Shown piece after piece: positions 50,104 through 59,873 of a DNA stretch of 64,000 bases. The DNA comes from Haemophilus parainfluenzae (GTDB lineage Bacteria; Pseudomonadota; Gammaproteobacteria; Enterobacterales; Pasteurellaceae). Under the pieces are notes generated by a model that did no database searches, was not told the origin of the DNA, and saw only the letters and a list, made by a program, of their open reading frames with translations. Where the stretch lies: positions 1 through 64,000 of the forward strand of contig NZ_QEPT01000004.1 in NCBI RefSeq assembly GCF_003252755.1, given 5' to 3'. The position numbers were made by a program, and so were the translations under genes. The first letter of the stretch is position 1. Each line of letters begins with the position of its first letter.

Positions 50104-50238
50104 TTATGCAGATAAACTCTTACGACCTTTAGCACGACGACGAGCTAAAACTTGACGGCCGTTTTTAGTTGCCATACGAGCACGGAAACCGTGAGTACGG
50201 CTACGTTTTAATACAGAAGGTTGAAATGTACGTTTCAT
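50104..50238 (-). CDS. rpmH: 50S ribosomal protein L34
   Basis: 44-residue ribosomal protein, very basic, beginning [19 protein letters not shown] and ending RKSLSA, the family pattern. It is read on the minus strand from the ATG at 50236-50238 to the stop at 50104-50106. It is the first gene of the rpmH-rnpA-yidD-yidC group and divergent from dnaA. A strong promoter lies 160 bases upstream. Confidence 0.97.
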
Positions 50239-50397
50239 TGTAATCTACCTAAATCAAAATGGTTTACTGTTTTGATATTCAAAACACAACAAGGGTTATA
50301 AAAAATAGACCGCAATTTTAATCATAAATTGGGCTTTCGTCAAATAAGAAAAGAGAAAATTCCGAAATAATCTTCCGTTTCTTCTAAAATCGTGGGG

Positions 50398-50425
50398 ATT
50401 ATACGGATTTTGGGCAAAATCTCAA
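50398..50425 (-). promoter_or_regulatory. rpmH promoter
   Basis: Minus strand: -35 TTGAGA (50420-50425), 16-base spacer, perfect -10 TATAAT (50398-50403). The 317-base gap 50239-50555 between rpmH and dnaA otherwise has an uptake sequence (about 50503-50511), the ribosome site of dnaA (AAGGAT) and no DnaA box cluster, so I see no origin here. Confidence 0.75.
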
Positions 50426-50555
50426 GCAACCTTTTTGTCTTTTTTTGATGAGCAACAGAAGATCTTTTGCCTAAATTATTGTAAAATTCTCTTCGATTTT
50501 TAACCGCACTTTGCGGCTTTTATTTTATACGCATATAACATAAGGATAATTTATC

Positions 50556-51920
50556 GTGAGCCTTTCCAACCTATGGCAAGATTGCTTATCACAACTACAA
50601 GATCAGGTTTCTCCGATGGATCTCAGTACGTGGTTACGCCCACTACAAGCGGATGTAATCTCGCAAGATCAAGTGGTGTTATATGCGTCCAATATGTTTG
50701 TAAAAAGCTGGGTGGAAAATCATTACCTAGCTCAAATTCATCAAATTTGCCAAGCACTTGCTAAAAATCCAAATTTACAAATTATCGTAAAAGAAGGGGT
50801 AAAACCAGCGCCAAAAGCAGTTGAAGCCCCAATTCAAACGAATAATCATCAAGAAAGTGCGGTGAGTTTTCAGCAAGAATCTGATGCATCCTCTAAATTT
50901 GAATCACATCTAAATCGTAAACATTTATTTGAAAACTTTGTTGAAGGTAAATCAAACCAGCTTGCTCGTGCTGTGGGTCAAAAACTTGCCCTTGCACCTG
51001 GTGAACCAACAGCAAACCCATTCTTTTTATATGGGGGTACAGGTTTAGGTAAAACCCACTTATTACACGCAATCGGTAATGGCATTTTAGCGAATAAACC
51101 GAATGCGCGCGTGCTTTATATCCATGCTAATAACTTTATGCAGCACATGGTAAAAGCAATGCGTGATAATAAAATGGATCAATTCAAGAAATTCTATCGT
51201 TCTCTAGATGCATTATTAGTGGATGATATTCAATTCTTCGCAGAGAAAGAAAAAACACAAGAAGAATTTTTCCATATTTTCAATAGTTTATTTGAAACTG
51301 GCCGTCAAATTATTTTGACCTCTGACCGCTATCCAAAAGAAATTGAGAAAATTGAAGAACGCCTAAAATCTCGTTTCGGCTGGGGTTTAACCACTGCGAT
51401 TGAACCACCTGATTTAGAAACCCGTGTTGCAATTTTGCTGAAAAAAGCAGAAGAACATAATATGGAGCTGCCAGAAGAAGTGGCATTCTTTATTGCCCAA
51501 CGCTTACGCACCAATGTTCGTGAATTAGAAGGTGCATTAAACCGTGTAAAAGCGATGCAAGACTTCAAAGGTGGTCACATTGATATTGATTTTGTGCGTG
51601 ACACATTAAAAGATATTCTTGCCTTACAAGAACGTTTGGTAACCATTGAAAACATTCAAAAAGTCGTGGCAGAATACTATCGAATTAAAGTGGCTGATTT
51701 AAAATCAAAAAGCAGAGCAAGATCCGTCACTCGTCCACGCCAAGTTGCGATGGCGTTAGCAAAAGAATTAACCAATAAAAGCTTACCGGAAATTGGCCGA
51801 GCCTTCGAACGCGACCATACGACAGTCTTAAATGCTTGTCGTGAAGTGCCAAAATTCCGTGAAAAAGACAGCAGTATTCAAGAAGATTGGGCGAATTTAA
51901 TTCGCACATTATCTGCATAA
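50556..51920 (+). CDS. dnaA: chromosomal replication initiator DnaA
   Basis: AAA+ protein that opens the origin. The 454-residue protein starts at a GTG (50556). It has the helical DnaB-contact domain I (1-85), a short variable linker (about 90-120), domain III with P-loop [10 protein letters not shown] (about residue 161) and LVDDIQF, and domain IV with the DNA-binding signature ([13 protein letters not shown] and RDHTTVLNA). First gene of dnaA-dnaN-recF. Confidence 0.97.
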   Translation: MSLSNLWQDCLSQLQDQVSPMDLSTWLRPLQADVISQDQVVLYASNMFVKSWVENHYLAQIHQICQALAKNPNLQIIVKEGVKPAPKAVEAPIQTNNHQESAVSFQQESDASSKFESHLNRKHLFENFVEGKSNQLARAVGQKLALAPGEPTANPFFLYGGTGLGKTHLLHAIGNGILANKPNARVLYIHANNFMQHMVKAMRDNKMDQFKKFYRSLDALLVDDIQFFAEKEKTQEEFFHIFNSLFETGRQIILTSDRYPKEIEKIEERLKSRFGWGLTTAIEPPDLETRVAILLKKAEEHNMELPEEVAFFIAQRLRTNVRELEGALNRVKAMQDFKGGHIDIDFVRDTLKDILALQERLVTIENIQKVVAEYYRIKVADLKSKSRARSVTRPRQVAMALAKELTNKSLPEIGRAFERDHTTVLNACREVPKFREKDSSIQEDWANLIRTLSA

Positions 51921-51930
51921 GGAGCCAATG

Positions 51931-53031
51931 ATGCAATTTAGCATTTCAAGAGAAAATCTATTAAAACCCTTACAGCAAGTTTGTGGCGTATTAAGCAATC
52001 GTCCGAATATTCCCGTATTAAATAACGTGTTATTACAAATTGAAGATAACCGTTTGACTATTACAGGTACAGACCTTGAAGTTGAGCTTTCTAGCTATAC
52101 TCAACTTTCTTCTTCAACGGCTGATGGCGCGTTCACTATTCCGGCTAAAAAATTCTTAGATATTTGCCGTACATTATCAGATGAATTTGAAATTACAGTT
52201 ACCTTTGAAGAAGATCGCGCCATTGTGGAGTCTGGTCGCAGTAAGTTTAATCTCACTACTCTGCCCGCTGAAGAATATCCAAATCTAACAGATTGGCAAT
52301 CTGAAGTGGATTTTGCCTTACCGCAAAGCACCTTACGTCGCTTAATTGAAGCAACCCAATTTTCAATGGCAAACCAGGATGCCCGCTATTTCTTAAACGG
52401 CATGAAATTTGAAACGGAAGGTAATTTATTACGTACTGTTGCAACTGACGGTCACCGTCTTGCTGTTTGTACGATCGAATTAGATCAAGATCTGCAAACC
52501 CATTCAGTTATTCTCCCTCGCAAAGGTGTATTAGAACTGAATCGCTTATTAGAAAGCAGTGACGAACTTGCTCGTTTGCAAATCGGCACGAATAATCTTC
52601 GCATTCACTTAAACCACATTGTGTTTACCTCAAAACTCATTGATGGTCGCTTCCCGGATTACCGTCGTGTATTACCACGTAATGCAACTCGTATCGTAGA
52701 AGGTAACTGGGAAACCTTAAAACAAGCCTTTGTACGTGCTTCTATCCTTTCAAATGAACGTGTACGTAGCGTGCGTTTAAACTTAAGTGAAAACCAACTT
52801 AAAATTACCGCATCGAACCCAGAACACGAAGTGGCAGAAGAAATCGTGGATGTGAATTATCAAGGTGAAGAAATGGAAGTGGGCTTTAATGTGACTTACA
52901 TTTTAGATGTATTGAATGCCTTAAAATGCCAACAAGTACGCATTCGCCTCACAGATGCATCATCAAGCTGCTTAATTGAAAACAGTGAAGATGCAAGCGC
53001 AGAATACGTCATTATGCCAATGCGCCTCTAA
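51931..53031 (+). CDS. dnaN: DNA polymerase III beta subunit (sliding clamp)
   Basis: Ring-shaped clamp that gives polymerase III processivity. Two ATG codons lie side by side (51928 and 51931); the second is better spaced from AAGGAG and gives 366 residues, the usual length. Three topologically similar domains can be traced (boundaries around 125 and 250). The C-terminal AEYVIMPMRL is the conserved end that forms part of the peptide-binding pocket. 10 bases after dnaA. Confidence 0.96.
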   Translation: MQFSISRENLLKPLQQVCGVLSNRPNIPVLNNVLLQIEDNRLTITGTDLEVELSSYTQLSSSTADGAFTIPAKKFLDICRTLSDEFEITVTFEEDRAIVESGRSKFNLTTLPAEEYPNLTDWQSEVDFALPQSTLRRLIEATQFSMANQDARYFLNGMKFETEGNLLRTVATDGHRLAVCTIELDQDLQTHSVILPRKGVLELNRLLESSDELARLQIGTNNLRIHLNHIVFTSKLIDGRFPDYRRVLPRNATRIVEGNWETLKQAFVRASILSNERVRSVRLNLSENQLKITASNPEHEVAEEIVDVNYQGEEMEVGFNVTYILDVLNALKCQQVRIRLTDASSSCLIENSEDASAEYVIMPMRL

Positions 53032-53036
53032 GAATA

Positions 53037-54119
53037 ATGGCCATTTCCCGCTTAATTGTTGAAAAATTTAGAAATCTAAATGCCGTGGATCTTGAATTTG
53101 ATCACGGCTTTAACTTTTTAGTTGGCAATAACGGTAGCGGAAAAACGAGCTTATTAGAAGCCATTTTTTATCTCGGGCATGGACGCTCGTTCAAAAGTGC
53201 GGTCGCAAATCGCATTATTTCTTACGACGAACCTCATTTCACGCTTTTTGGCCAAATTCAAGAAAGTCAGCATCAATGGTCTGTTGGCTTACAAAAACTT
53301 CGTCAAGGTAATACCATTGCAAAAATAAACGGTGAAGACGGCAATAAAATTGCCGATCTCGCTCACCTTTTACCGATGCAATTAATTACGCCTGAAGGGC
53401 TGACCCTACTAAATGGTGGGCCAAGTTTTCGACGCGCATTTTTAGATTGGGGCTTATTCCACCACCATAACAGTTTTCATTCCTCTTGGGTCGCATTAAA
53501 CCGCTTATTAAAACAACGAAATGCCGCATTAAGTCAAAATCAGCCTTATTCTGCAATAAAAATATGGGATATTGAATTAGCTAAATTAGCCCACCAAGTG
53601 AGTGATTGGCGAGCTGAATACGCAGAGGCTTTACGTCCTGAGATCGAAAAAACCTGCCAGTTATTTTTACCCGAATTAGAGATTACTGTTAGCTTTCATC
53701 AAGGCTGGGAGAAAGAGACAGAATATGGTGAATTACTGGTGCAAAACTTTGAGCGAGATAAAGCCATTGGTTATACGGTTTCTGGCCCACAAAAAGCGGA
53801 CTTCCGTTTTAAAGCCAATGGATTACCGGTTGAAGATGTACTCTCTCGTGGTCAATTGAAATTATTGATGTGTGCGCTACGTTTAGCGCAAGGTGAACAT
53901 TTAATGATTCAAAAACAACGTCATTGCATCTTTCTGATTGATGACTTTGCCTCAGAGTTGGATCAACATAAACGCGCCCTGCTTGCGGAACGCTTGCAAC
54001 AAAGCGGTTCTCAAGTCTTTGTTACTGCCATCACTCAAGGCCAACTCAAAGAAATGCAGGTTGGTAAAGGGAAATTATTCCAAGTGGATACCGGTAAGAT
54101 CACCGAATTGCAACCATAA
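53037..54119 (+). CDS. recF: DNA replication and repair protein RecF
   Basis: SMC-like ATPase that helps load RecA on gapped DNA. The 360 residues hold Walker A GNNGSGKTS (about residues 30-38), the ABC-type signature LSRGQLK (around 272) and Walker B FLIDDFASELD. It is the third gene of the dnaA operon; its start is 5 bases after dnaN. Confidence 0.95.
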   Translation: MAISRLIVEKFRNLNAVDLEFDHGFNFLVGNNGSGKTSLLEAIFYLGHGRSFKSAVANRIISYDEPHFTLFGQIQESQHQWSVGLQKLRQGNTIAKINGEDGNKIADLAHLLPMQLITPEGLTLLNGGPSFRRAFLDWGLFHHHNSFHSSWVALNRLLKQRNAALSQNQPYSAIKIWDIELAKLAHQVSDWRAEYAEALRPEIEKTCQLFLPELEITVSFHQGWEKETEYGELLVQNFERDKAIGYTVSGPQKADFRFKANGLPVEDVLSRGQLKLLMCALRLAQGEHLMIQKQRHCIFLIDDFASELDQHKRALLAERLQQSGSQVFVTAITQGQLKEMQVGKGKLFQVDTGKITELQP

Positions 54120-54182
54120 AAAATAATCCGATCTGTTTAAGGATCGGATTACGTTTAAAACAATACTATTTTTGACCGCACT

Positions 54183-55328
54183 TTAGTTTGGTTTCCATTC
54201 GCCGTTTAATACGGTACCAATCACATCATAATCTTTTGTAAATACCGCCAAGTTAGCCACTTTACCCGCTTCAACTGAGCCTAAACGATCATCTACGCCA
54301 ATCGCTCTCGCAGGGTAAAGGTTACTCATGCGAATCGCTTCTGCTAATGGAATTTCTACATATTCCACAGCATTTTTGATGGACTCCATCATGGTAATTG
54401 ATGCACCTGCAATCGTACCATTCGCATCGTAGCAACGACCTTCTTTCACATAAATCGGTTTTCCTACAAAAGTGAAGGTTTCCAATTCTGGCGGTGCACC
54501 TGCAGCTGCAAGAGAATCGGTCACAATGCAAAGTTTGTCACCTTTCGCTTTTTTATCTAAACGAACGTTACCAAAATTCACATGCACGCCATCTACAATA
54601 ATGCCCGTGTAAACATCGGAGTCTAACACTGCGCCAACTACACCCATCGCACGTCCTGAGCTGATCGGCGACATCGCATTGTGTAAGTGAGTTGCAAAGG
54701 TTGCCCCTTTATGAAAGGCTGCTTTCGCCACTTCATAAGTCGCATTAGAATGGCCAATAGACACAATAATGCCTGCTTTCACAAAATCAGGAATATATTG
54801 CACCGTTGGGTTTTCAGCGGCAATGGTAAGTTTGGTGATGACATCCGCATTATCACATAAGAAATCTTTCATCTCCGGCGTCGCTTCACGGATATATTCC
54901 GGGCGGTGCACCCCTTTTTTCTCTAAGCTCAAATAAGGCCCTTCGATATGTAAGCCAAGCGCTTGATTTTTATGCTTATTCAAATACTCACGCATAATAT
55001 TTACTGCGCGTTTGATATCTTCATCTGGTGCAGTAATAAATGTTGGCAAGAAACTGGTACAGCCTGATTTTAAGTTCGTGGCTTGCATAATTTCTAATGT
55101 TTCCACGCTTGTTTGATCGTTAAACATCACGCCGCCACAGCCATTTAATTGTAAATCAATAAAACCTGCAGTGAGATTATGACCTTTTAAATCAATGGTT
55201 TTAATCCCGCTTTCTAATTCGCTTTGTGGAATAACGGATTGAATATATTCCCCTTCAATAACCACTGCATAATCTCTTAACACTTCATTTTTCGTGTAGA
55301 TTACGCTGTTAATTAATGCATACTTCAT
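54183..55328 (-). CDS. nagA: N-acetylglucosamine-6-phosphate deacetylase
   Basis: Converts GlcNAc-6-P to GlcN-6-P. Metal-dependent amidohydrolase of 381 residues when started at the second of two adjacent ATG codons (55326-55328), which is better spaced from AGGAAGG. The metal and active-site residues lie in GLHIEGPYL, SIGHSNA, ATHLHNAMSP and IVTDSLAAAG. Last gene of the leftward amino-sugar group, 34 bases after nagB. Confidence 0.96.
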   Translation of the reverse strand: MKYALINSVIYTKNEVLRDYAVVIEGEYIQSVIPQSELESGIKTIDLKGHNLTAGFIDLQLNGCGGVMFNDQTSVETLEIMQATNLKSGCTSFLPTFITAPDEDIKRAVNIMREYLNKHKNQALGLHIEGPYLSLEKKGVHRPEYIREATPEMKDFLCDNADVITKLTIAAENPTVQYIPDFVKAGIIVSIGHSNATYEVAKAAFHKGATFATHLHNAMSPISSGRAMGVVGAVLDSDVYTGIIVDGVHVNFGNVRLDKKAKGDKLCIVTDSLAAAGAPPELETFTFVGKPIYVKEGRCYDANGTIAGASITMMESIKNAVEYVEIPLAEAIRMSNLYPARAIGVDDRLGSVEAGKVANLAVFTKDYDVIGTVLNGEWKPN

Positions 55329-55364
55329 CATACCTTCCTAAAATCCAATTAAAATTAACCGCAC

Positions 55365-56168
55365 TTATAATACACTATGAATCGCGCGTCCTTCCAATTC
55401 AGTAAAATATTTCACTGTTTTGACTTTCAATTCTTGCAATGCAGGCTCATCACATACCAAAACGAAATGACGATGAAGCTGTAAAGCACTCACTGTCCAA
55501 AGGTGATTAATACTGCCCTCTACGGCTGCTTGTACGGCTAAGGCTTTATTATGACCCGTTGCTAAAATCATCACTTCTTCTGCATCAAGTAATGTCCCTA
55601 CACCGATTGTTAAGGCATATTTTGGTACTTGATTTACGTCATTATTAAAGAAACGAGAATTCGCGATAATAGTATCTGGCGTTAAAGTTTTAATACGGGT
55701 ACGCGAACTTAAAGAAGACGCAGGTTCATTAAAGGCAATATGTCCGTCAACACCTACTCCGCCCATAAATAAATGAATTTTGCCATAAGATTTAATTTTT
55801 TCTTCATAACGACGGCATTCTTCATCATGGTCATTGGTATTACCATTTAAAATATTGATATTTTGCGGTTGAATATCAATATGGTTGAAGAAATTATTAT
55901 GCATAAAACTGTGATAGCTTTCTGGATGTTCTTTTGGTAAGCCCACATATTCATCCATATTGAAGGTCACCACATGTTTAAAACTCACTTCTCCCGCTTG
56001 ATTTAATTTAATCAATTCTTGATAGGTCTTAAGTGGCGTACCACCTGTTGGTAAACCTAATACAAAAGGACGTTCTGCTGTAGGTTTAAAATGATTAATT
56101 CGATCAGCAATATGACGCGCCGCCCAACGGCTGACTTGTTGTTCATTATTCAGAGGAATGAGACGCAT
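55365..56168 (-). CDS. nagB: glucosamine-6-phosphate deaminase
   Basis: Converts GlcN-6-P to fructose-6-P and ammonia, the entry to glycolysis for GlcNAc and sialic acid. The 267-residue protein has FNMDEYVGL (active-site Asp-Glu, about residues 70-78), [13 protein letters not shown] (about 136-148) and a C-terminal extension with the allosteric residues of the E. coli enzyme. Between nanA and nagA. Confidence 0.97.
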   Translation of the reverse strand: MRLIPLNNEQQVSRWAARHIADRINHFKPTAERPFVLGLPTGGTPLKTYQELIKLNQAGEVSFKHVVTFNMDEYVGLPKEHPESYHSFMHNNFFNHIDIQPQNINILNGNTNDHDEECRRYEEKIKSYGKIHLFMGGVGVDGHIAFNEPASSLSSRTRIKTLTPDTIIANSRFFNNDVNQVPKYALTIGVGTLLDAEEVMILATGHNKALAVQAAVEGSINHLWTVSALQLHRHFVLVCDEPALQELKVKTVKYFTELEGRAIHSVL

Positions 56169-56201
56169 AATAACCTTCCTTATCCGTACCTCACTGACAC
56201 C

Positions 56202-56230
56202 CTTTCCTCCCCGCTATAGAGGGAGGAAAG
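56202..56230. repeat. perfect G/C-rich hairpin between nanA and nagB
   Basis: CTTTCCTCCC (56202-56211) and GGGAGGAAAG (56221-56230) form a perfect 10-bp stem with a 9-base loop. One arm is all pyrimidine and the other all purine, and the sequence is much richer in G+C than its surroundings. No U tail follows on the minus (operon) strand. It looks like a dispersed intergenic element (REP-like) or an mRNA-stabilising hairpin in the nan-nag transcript. An uptake sequence follows at about 56236. Confidence 0.6.
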
Positions 56231-56258
56231 AAGTAAGTGCGGTCACTTTTCCATTAAT

Positions 56259-57137
56259 TTATAAATATTTTGCTTTTAACTCTTTCGCTTTTGCTAATTG
56301 CTCTGGTGTTGCTTTCGCTGTCATTGGCTCACGGCAATAACCTGCATCCACACCCTCTAGTTTCAATAACTCTTTGATAGTGAGATATAAGCCATTCGCT
56401 AAAATGCCTTCGATAAGGTCATTGGTCACGTGTTGAACTTGAAGTGCATCAGCCAATTTACCTTGTTTGGTTAATTCAAAGATTTGTCTTGCACGCACAC
56501 CGTTTACGTTGAATGTACTACCGATCGCACCATCTACACCGAGAGATACTGCAGGTACCATCATTTCATCAAAACCAGCCCAAATGAGGTGATTTGGATA
56601 AGCTTTTTTCAAGCGTTCTAATAGATAGAAATCCCCTGCGGTAAATTTCACACCTAGCACTTTCGGGTTTTTATAAAGTTCGCCGAATTGCTCAATGCCC
56701 ATATTCACGCCTGTTAAGAACGGAATTGAGTACACAATCATGTTATTGCCTGTTTCAGCAATGATAGTGTCATAGTAATGTTTGATTTCAGGGAAGCTGA
56801 ATTTATAATAGAACGGGGTTACTGCAGAAAGACTGTCATAGCCTAATTCCGTTGCATATTTACCTAATTCCACTGCTTCATGTAAGTTCACACTACCCAC
56901 TTGTGCGATTAGCGCAACTTGGTCTTTTGCTTCATCTTTCGCGATACGGAAAATTTGTTTTTTCTCTTCCGTAGAAAGCATGAAGTTTTCACCTGTTGAA
57001 CCGCCTACATATAAACCATCAATTTTCATCTTATCAATGTTATAGCGAATGATTTCACGCAAGCCTTTTTCATTGATAGATCCATCCTCATTGAATGATA
57101 CTAATAACGCACTAAAAATACCTTTTAAGTTACGCAT
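56259..57137 (-). CDS. nanA: N-acetylneuraminate lyase
   Basis: Splits sialic acid into ManNAc and pyruvate. A class I aldolase of 292 residues: the Schiff-base Lys164 in [10 protein letters not shown], Tyr136 in VYSIPF, and the carboxylate-binding GSTGE (46-50). First catabolic step, followed by NanK, NanE, NagA and NagB, all of which are in this cluster. Confidence 0.97.
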   Translation of the reverse strand: MRNLKGIFSALLVSFNEDGSINEKGLREIIRYNIDKMKIDGLYVGGSTGENFMLSTEEKKQIFRIAKDEAKDQVALIAQVGSVNLHEAVELGKYATELGYDSLSAVTPFYYKFSFPEIKHYYDTIIAETGNNMIVYSIPFLTGVNMGIEQFGELYKNPKVLGVKFTAGDFYLLERLKKAYPNHLIWAGFDEMMVPAVSLGVDGAIGSTFNVNGVRARQIFELTKQGKLADALQVQHVTNDLIEGILANGLYLTIKELLKLEGVDAGYCREPMTAKATPEQLAKAKELKAKYL

Positions 57138-57146
57138 TTTTCTCTC

Positions 57147-58013
57147 CTATTTAATACGTTGTTCTAAAATGACATTTAATGTTTTTTGCTTTATTTTGAC
57201 CGCACTTTCCTGTGATGCCTGTACCAATAAAGCATAAATCAAATCTAATACGAATAATTGAGCAATCTTCGTGCCGATAGAGTCGCCTTGTAACTTACCT
57301 TGCTTATTGCCATTCACTAAAACCAGATCGGCATATTCTGTGATGGGTGAACGCAAGCTGTGTGTAATCGCAATGGTTTTGGCGCCATTTTCTTTGGCGA
57401 TTTTCATGGTATGAGTGGTTTCTTGAGAATAACCAGAATGACTCAAACCAATTGCCACATCTTTTTTCGTCAATAAAGATGCCTGCATATACATAAAATG
57501 GTTGTTACCTGTCGCATCCACTTGCACACCGATACGCATCAGTTTATTTTTGGCATCTTCCGCGGTAATACCGGATGTTCCCACACCAAATAAGAAAACA
57601 CGATTCGCCTGCTGAATGGCTTTCACTGCTTCTTCCAACTGCTCAAAATCTAATAAATTAATGGTTTCATCCATCACGTTATTGATGGCAGATTTCAGCT
57701 TATGCGCGATATTCAATGAGTTGTCAGAATCGGTAATATCTGAATCTAATACGGTATTATCTTTGCCATCTTTCGTCGCAAGCTCGATGGATAATTCCAA
57801 TTTAAAATCACTGAAGCCTTTAAAGCCAAGAGTGCGACAAAAACGCACAAAAGTTGCCTCTCCCACTTCTAAATGGGAGGCAATTTCAGCTAGAGGACAT
57901 TGCACCGCAAGATCAGGATTCAGTAAAATCGCATCCGCAATTTTCTTTTCAGTTTTCGTTAAACTGCGATATAACGAGCTGATGGTATTTAAAATATTGC
58001 CATTTTTAGCCAT
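57147..58013 (-). CDS. nanR: RpiR-family transcriptional regulator of the nan/nag genes (NanR/SiaR type)
   Basis: 288-residue regulator with an N-terminal HTH_6 domain (about 1-77, EVGEATFVRFCRTLGFKGFSDFK) and a C-terminal SIS sugar-phosphate domain (about 125-255, GVGTSGITAEDAKNKLMRIG). In H. influenzae the orthologue (SiaR) senses GlcN-6-P and, with CRP, controls sialic acid genes. Lies within the catabolic operon and overlaps nanK by 8 bases. The gene symbol follows the usual Pasteurellaceae usage; the E. coli NanR is an unrelated GntR protein. Confidence 0.93.
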   Translation of the reverse strand: MAKNGNILNTISSLYRSLTKTEKKIADAILLNPDLAVQCPLAEIASHLEVGEATFVRFCRTLGFKGFSDFKLELSIELATKDGKDNTVLDSDITDSDNSLNIAHKLKSAINNVMDETINLLDFEQLEEAVKAIQQANRVFLFGVGTSGITAEDAKNKLMRIGVQVDATGNNHFMYMQASLLTKKDVAIGLSHSGYSQETTHTMKIAKENGAKTIAITHSLRSPITEYADLVLVNGNKQGKLQGDSIGTKIAQLFVLDLIYALLVQASQESAVKIKQKTLNVILEQRIK

Positions 58014-58944
58014 AAACCACTCCCGTATTTTTTGCTTGTAATAAGCAATCTTTTACCCAGTAAGCTGCACCAATCAAGCCTGCATCTTGTCCGAATTTAG
58101 CACTTTCTAATTCACAATGATAAACCGCAGGAAGTTCACTTAATAAAGATTGAACCAACGGTAAATAACCTTCTGCTAATCCGACACTACCGCCGACCAC
58201 GACCTTTTGCATGTCTAATCCAATCTTCAAATCCGCAATCAAATTCGCAATGGCTTGGGCTGAACGAGTCACAAGTGCGGTCGCTTTTTCATTATTTTGA
58301 CGAAAACGTGCAAAAACTTCTTTCGGATCGCAAGGATCATCCCATTGAGAAGAGACGGCTTCAATGGCTCGACCTGAGGCAATGGCTTCAACACAACCAC
58401 GGCGACCACAACCACAAACGGGGCCATTAGGATCGGCCAAAGTATGGCCAATATGCCCTGCAATCCCATTTGGCTCGGTAAGTAAACGATGATTTAAAAT
58501 TAAACCGCCCCCTACGCCTGTGGAAACCGTAATAAAGGTAAAGTTTTGAATATCATCAGGATTTTGTAGTTGATACTCTGCATAGGCTGCAGCTTGCACA
58601 TCATTAAGTAAGCCAATTGGTTTATCAGTGTGCTGTGCAATACTGTCTTTTAATGGGAATTGGGCTAATCCACCCAAATTTTTAGGGTTAAGTGCGGTCA
58701 GAATACCTTGATTAATAATGCCCGTTGAAGCAACGGCAACATAATCAAACTGCCCTTCATATTCTTTTAATAACTGAGCAAGGGTTTGATGCATCACTTG
58801 TGCGGCATCATCTTGTGGCGTGGAAATCTGTTTTCGCTGTTGAATCTCACCATTTTTTACTATAGCAGAAGCGATTTTTGTGCCACCAATATCTAATGCC
58901 AAACAACGCTGTAATGTCCGACCACTATCCACTGTTAATGACAT
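58006..58944 (-). CDS. nanK: N-acetylmannosamine kinase
   Basis: Phosphorylates ManNAc to ManNAc-6-P. ROK-family protein of 312 residues with the N-terminal ATP motif ALDIGGTKIASA (about 16-27), a zinc site CGCGRRGCVEA (about 183-193) and the GGGLIL loop. It overlaps nanR and follows nanE by 11 bases. Confidence 0.95.
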   Translation of the reverse strand: MSLTVDSGRTLQRCLALDIGGTKIASAIVKNGEIQQRKQISTPQDDAAQVMHQTLAQLLKEYEGQFDYVAVASTGIINQGILTALNPKNLGGLAQFPLKDSIAQHTDKPIGLLNDVQAAAYAEYQLQNPDDIQNFTFITVSTGVGGGLILNHRLLTEPNGIAGHIGHTLADPNGPVCGCGRRGCVEAIASGRAIEAVSSQWDDPCDPKEVFARFRQNNEKATALVTRSAQAIANLIADLKIGLDMQKVVVGGSVGLAEGYLPLVQSLLSELPAVYHCELESAKFGQDAGLIGAAYWVKDCLLQAKNTGVVYG

Positions 58945-58955
58945 GTCTTCTTCCT

Positions 58956-59645
58956 TTATTTTTTTGCTGAATGAATGGCTTTAGCAAACCAGCTTACAAT
59001 ATGCTCTAAACGCGTTAATGCAGAACCAACCGTCACGCAATAAGCACCAATTTCAATTGCCGTTTTCGCCAACTCAGGTGTGTTATAACGTCCTTCCGCC
59101 ATGACACGACAACCTGCTGCTTTCAAATCTTTAACTAATTGATAATCAGGCTCCTCCGGCACAGTGCCACCGGTGTAGCCAGACATAGTACTGCCCACAA
59201 TATCAAAACCCAGTTTTTGACAGTACAAGCCTTCTTCTAAATTCGAACAATCCGCCATGGCTAAACAACCTAATTCGTGGATTTTTTTGACCGCACTTTC
59301 AATATCTACCGGTCTAGGACGATTTGTCCCATCCACGGCAATAATATCTGCACCGGCTTTCACTAAATCTTCAATATCATGCAAAAATGGGGTAATTCGC
59401 ACTGGGCTGTCAGGTAAATCACGTTTCACAATACCAATAATCGGTACATTCACAGTAGGGCGCGTTACTTTAAGATTTTCTACACCCTCAATACGCAAGC
59501 CCGCTGCGCCACCAATAACAGAAGCCTGTGCCATGGCCGCCACGATTTCTGGTTTATCCATCGGGCCGTCATCGACAGGCTGACAAGAAGCAATAAGACC
59601 AAATTTGATTTTATCTAAGACTTCATTATGTGATAATTTCGACAT
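58956..59645 (-). CDS. nanE: N-acetylmannosamine-6-phosphate 2-epimerase
   Basis: Converts ManNAc-6-P to GlcNAc-6-P. TIM-barrel protein of 229 residues from the ATG at 59643-59645, which has AGGAG at the correct distance; the 9 codons upstream are not needed. Conserved parts are [33 protein letters not shown] and the C-terminal GSALTR phosphate-binding loop. First gene of the leftward nan-nag operon. Confidence 0.95.
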   Translation of the reverse strand: MSKLSHNEVLDKIKFGLIASCQPVDDGPMDKPEIVAAMAQASVIGGAAGLRIEGVENLKVTRPTVNVPIIGIVKRDLPDSPVRITPFLHDIEDLVKAGADIIAVDGTNRPRPVDIESAVKKIHELGCLAMADCSNLEEGLYCQKLGFDIVGSTMSGYTGGTVPEEPDYQLVKDLKAAGCRVMAEGRYNTPELAKTAIEIGAYCVTVGSALTRLEHIVSWFAKAIHSAKK

Positions 59646-59698
59646 ATAAACTCCTACATTAGACAGTAACACTTGGTTTCCTTTTTGGCTTTCTGGTC

Positions 59699-59704
59699 AT
59701 TATA
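59699..59704 (-). promoter_or_regulatory. nanE operon -10 element
   Basis: The minus strand has a perfect TATAAT about 54 bases before the nanE start. The -35 position (GTGCAA, 59722-59727) is poor, so activation by the CRP site at 59765 is likely. Confidence 0.6.
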
Positions 59705-59764
59705 GTAAAACGCAGTAAAACTTGCACCATAAAAAAATATTTTTTGAAGTACAATTTCAAAATT

Positions 59765-59780
59765 TGTGATCGGCTTCTCA
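59765..59780. promoter_or_regulatory. CRP-cAMP site between nanE and nagE
   Basis: TGTGA-TCGGCT-TCTCA matches 9 of the 10 conserved CRP bases. Its centre is about 80 bases from the predicted nanE start point and about 68 from that of nagE. It lies in the middle of the divergent region, as does the CRP site of the H. influenzae sia/nan region. Confidence 0.6.
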
Positions 59781-59837
59781 ATTTTGAGATAAAGTTACCA
59801 CATTTGTACAAAATATTTTTTTTTACTTTAGAATATG

Positions 59838-59856
59838 AAGTAATACTTCATTACTT
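59838..59856. promoter_or_regulatory. inverted repeat, likely operator of the nagE promoter
   Basis: AAGTAAT-N5-ATTACTT (59838-59844 with 59850-59856) is a perfect 7-bp palindrome. A second one, GAAGT-AAT-ACTTC (59837-59849), overlaps it. It lies just downstream of a -10-like TAGAAT (59829-59834) and before the nagE ribosome site, typical of a repressor site. The RpiR-type NanR encoded nearby, or a NagC-like protein, would be the candidates. Confidence 0.5.
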
Positions 59857-59873
59857 ATAAATAGGAGAAAAAA

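Noticed and set aside
50511-50539. TTGCGG-17-TATAAC as a dnaA promoter
   Set aside because: The start point would fall on the ribosome site (AAGGAT at 50543-50547), leaving no usable leader. Hexamer match judged fortuitous.
50239-50555. Possible chromosome origin in the rpmH-dnaA gap
   Set aside because: No TTATCCACA-type DnaA boxes and no 13-mer repeats. In gammaproteobacteria oriC is usually not beside dnaA.
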